A stretch of DNA of 9,295 bases. It comes from an uncultured bacterium. GTDB lineage: Bacteria > Bacillota > Clostridia > Lachnospirales > Lachnospiraceae. Below the pieces are notes generated by a model. The model had not been told where the DNA came from. It did no database searches and was given only the letters and a program-made list of their open reading frames with translations. The stretch is from assembly GCA_947071365.1 (NCBI GenBank), contig CAMTFT010000039.1, positions 1 through 9,295 on the forward strand, in the 5' to 3' direction. Of this stretch, positions 7,894-9,295 are shown one piece after another; positions within the stretch are counted from its first letter, which is position 1, and every line of letters begins with the position of its first letter. The translations under genes were made by a program, and so were the position numbers.

Positions 7894-8712
7894 ATGGGAA
7901 GATTCAAATTCGGAGTATGCGAATGGTCCATGAAGGCGAGAGGGCAGAAGCTCTGCGCAATTGCTGCAAAAGAAAACCTGGACTGCCTGCAACTGGGAGT
8001 TGGCGAAGAGGTCTTTGCGGAAAAGGGCCTTGGCTCCCAGGCTGTAGTTGAAGAATATCTGAAGGCTGCAAATCAATACGGATTGGAGATCTGCTCTCTT
8101 TCTCCGCAGTTTGTTGACCAGTACAGCTTCACAGCTCCGGGAAGTGCGCAGGAAGAGCAGGTGGCAGTATCCCTTGTAGAGAAAACCATCGATCTCTGCG
8201 GAGTATTTGGCTGTCGTTCATTTCTGCTTCCTGTGCTTGGGAAAAACGGGATTTTTGACGGGCCGTCTTTTCACCGGGCCGTGGAATATATTAAAAAATT
8301 CAGTGACGAGGCAGCAGAAAAGGGAATAGAGACTTCTCTTGAGGTAAACCTGAGCGTGGAGCGGGTCCACAACCTGTTGGATGCGGTGGATAATCCTTCC
8401 GTAAAAATTTTTTTTGATTCTCAAAATCTGTACGCTTTTGACGGAACGTCAATGGCTGGATATTTTACAGCGCTTGCAAAATGGATCACGGGAGTACACG
8501 TAAAGGATGGAGTGGGGACATTGCTCTCAGGCTCTCTGCTGGGGGAAGGAACCTCCGGATTTTTTAAAACGGCACAGGCAATTAAAAACAGTAGTTATAC
8601 GGGCCCTGTAATCATTGAAAGCGTTTATGCAAAGCCGACGGTGTGTCACATGGGCACGGAAGAAGAGCTTCTGGCGAAAGATATCGCAGTCCTTCGTGAT
8701 GCTTTTGCATGA
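7894..8712 (+). CDS. Sugar phosphate isomerase/epimerase family TIM barrel (second paralogue)
   Basis: A 272-residue xylose-isomerase-like TIM-barrel protein (AP_endonuc_2 fold), clearly different from the one at 1014-1874. The four metal ligands are in place: Glu150 (SLEVN), Asp175 (IFFDSQN), His202 (GVHVKDG) and Glu242 (VIIESVY). The VHVKD motif and the LGEG loop after it resemble L-xylulose-5-phosphate 3-epimerase and hydroxypyruvate isomerase relatives. It would isomerise or epimerise a keto-sugar or an aldehyde/keto product. The ATG has an ideal ribosome site, AAGGAG at 7882-7887. It lies 25 bases after the aldolase stop and is the last gene before the AT-rich gap. Its position after the aldolase could mean it handles the aldehyde product, but acting on the sugar itself is equally possible. 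Confidence 0.83.
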   Translation: MGRFKFGVCEWSMKARGQKLCAIAAKENLDCLQLGVGEEVFAEKGLGSQAVVEEYLKAANQYGLEICSLSPQFVDQYSFTAPGSAQEEQVAVSLVEKTIDLCGVFGCRSFLLPVLGKNGIFDGPSFHRAVEYIKKFSDEAAEKGIETSLEVNLSVERVHNLLDAVDNPSVKIFFDSQNLYAFDGTSMAGYFTALAKWITGVHVKDGVGTLLSGSLLGEGTSGFFKTAQAIKNSSYTGPVIIESVYAKPTVCHMGTEEELLAKDIAVLRDAFA

Positions 8713-8742
8713 TACGATATGCGGCCAGTTGCTGAAGATATT

Positions 8743-8764
8743 TATTATAATAATTATTATAATA
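8743..8764. promoter_or_regulatory. Perfect 22-bp AT-only palindrome with -10-like hexamers
   Basis: Within the 72-base gap 8713-8784, the half TATTATAATAA (8743-8753) is followed directly by its exact reverse complement (8754-8764), with no spacer. It contains TATAAT on the + strand at 8746-8751 and 8758-8763, each a perfect -10 match. No good -35 is correctly spaced; TTGCTG at 8729-8734 is the nearest and lies 11 or 23 bases away. It could be an operator overlapping a promoter for the downstream dehydrogenase, or simply AT-rich intergenic DNA. No terminator is evident after the preceding gene. Confidence 0.45.
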
Positions 8765-8784
8765 TGAGAAGAAAGGGACGTGTT

Positions 8785-9249
8785 ATGGAAAATAAGGCAG
8801 TGCTTTTATTGGAAAACAGGAAAGTGGTAATCGGGGATTCTCCTATGCCGAAAATGAGACCTGGTTATGCAAAGGTTCAAGTAGAGTATTGCGGTGTATG
8901 CGGATCAGATGTTCATTTTTATTCATTCGGGGAGCCGGAGTTCCCGGATGTTTATCCCTTTATTTTAGGCCATGAGTTTGCGGGAACCGTAGTCGAGGTG
9001 GCAGATGATGTGACGGATCTGAAGGTAGGAGACCGCGTATGCGTGGAACCGGGTACTTTCTGTGGAAAATGTGAGTGGTGTAAAAAGGGCAAATACAATC
9101 TCTGCAAAAATATGGAATTCCTTTCCGCGCCCAGAACACTTGGGGCAATGCGTGAGTACATTACCCATCCGGCTGAGCTGTGCTTCAAGCTTCCGGAGAA
9201 CGTTTCCACACTGGAGGCGGCGCTGGTAGAGCCTCTGGCAGTAGGGATG
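8785..9249 (+). CDS. Zinc-dependent sorbitol/iditol dehydrogenase-like MDR protein (3' truncated)
   Basis: The frame is open from ATG 8785 with no stop and runs into adapter at 9250, so only the first 155 residues are real. It is an N-terminal GroES-like catalytic domain of a zinc alcohol dehydrogenase. Catalytic zinc ligands: Cys39 (CGVCGSD), His63-Glu64 (GHEFAG) and Glu149 (VEPLAVG). Structural zinc cysteines: 93, 96, 99 and 107 (FCGKCEWCKKGKYNLC). The pattern fits L-iditol/sorbitol/xylitol 2-dehydrogenases, which interconvert a polyol and a ketose with NAD; full members run to about 340-350 residues, so over half is missing, including the Rossmann domain. The ribosome site is AAAGGGA at 8772-8778. 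It differs from the dehydrogenase at 5821-6918 and may start its own transcript from the palindrome region. Reading on past 9249 adds adapter-coded residues. Confidence 0.9.
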
Positions 9250-9295
9250 CTGTCTCTTATACACATCTCCGAGCCCACGAGACGGAGCTACATCT
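9250..9295 (-). other. Nextera/Tn5 i7 sequencing adapter, inverted (artefact)
   Basis: An exact reverse complement of bases 1-46. Bases 9250-9268 are the mosaic end CTGTCTCTTATACACATCT, 9269-9283 are CCGAGCCCACGAGAC, 9284-9291 are the index GGAGCTAC, and 9292-9295 are the primer edge. Genomic sequence ends at 9249. Reverse-strand frames that begin here start with peptides coded by the adapter. Confidence 0.98.

Noticed and set aside
1014..8712. C-glycoside-cleaving locus (DgpABC/DfgAB-like), suggested by TIM-barrel proteins in a likely gut Lachnospiraceae
   Set aside because: No Gfo/Idh/MocA oxidoreductase and no small DgpB/DUF6379-like subunit is seen next to either TIM-barrel gene, so there is no positive support.
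8952..9278. Reverse-strand frames of about 100 codons starting at 9278 and 9264
   Set aside because: Their N-termini (MGSEMCIRDS, MYKRQ) are coded by the Nextera adapter, a known database contaminant signature, and the rest is antisense to a clear zinc dehydrogenase.
1..9295. Natural transposon or integrative element bounded by inverted repeats
   Set aside because: The repeats are library adapter with an index; no transposase, integrase or target-site duplication is present.

Overview
The window is a short assembly contig, not a clean genomic slice. Its first and last 46 bases are an exact inverted copy of an Illumina Nextera (Tn5) i7 adapter with index, so real DNA runs from 47 to 9249 and both end genes are cut. 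Base composition, strong AGGAGG-type ribosome binding sites, tight same-strand packing and the style of the proteins suggest a Gram-positive anaerobe of the Clostridia, probably a gut Lachnospiraceae. This is an impression from protein style, not a search result.

All eight genes lie on the + strand and read as one carbohydrate-catabolism locus. In order: a 5'-truncated sugar-binding protein of the XylF/RbsB type (47-1008); a FrlC-like TIM-barrel sugar epimerase/isomerase (1014-1874); a 73-base gap with a strong 14-bp hairpin capped by GAGA; a two-domain sugar ABC ATPase (1948-3474); a XylH-type permease overlapping it by 4 bases (3471-4661); a mandelate-racemase-group acid-sugar dehydratase (4693-5808); a zinc-dependent medium-chain dehydrogenase (5821-6918); a DapA/NanA-family aldolase whose start is best placed at 6981 (6981-7868); a second, different TIM-barrel isomerase/epimerase (7894-8712); a 72-base AT-rich gap with a perfect 22-bp palindrome; and a second zinc dehydrogenase of the sorbitol/iditol dehydrogenase type, cut by the contig end (8785-9249).

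Read together, the genes fit uptake of a free sugar, polyol or sugar acid by an ABC importer, oxidation and epimerisation, dehydration of an aldonate to a 2-keto-3-deoxy acid by the enolase-superfamily enzyme, and retro-aldol cleavage to pyruvate plus an aldehyde. No sugar kinase is present in the window, so a non-phosphorylative route (in the style of the Dahms or Entner-Doudoroff variants) is the simplest hypothesis. The substrate is not identifiable from sequence alone. Two clues argue against an ordinary xylose operon: the ligand-contacting Asp-Arg pair of RbsB/XylF is Glu-Gln here, and the aldolase keeps the active-site set of N-acetylneuraminate lyase although nothing else in the locus suggests sialic acid.

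No tRNA, rRNA, CRISPR array, natural mobile element or transcriptional regulator was seen. The only gaps longer than 50 bases between genes are described as features.
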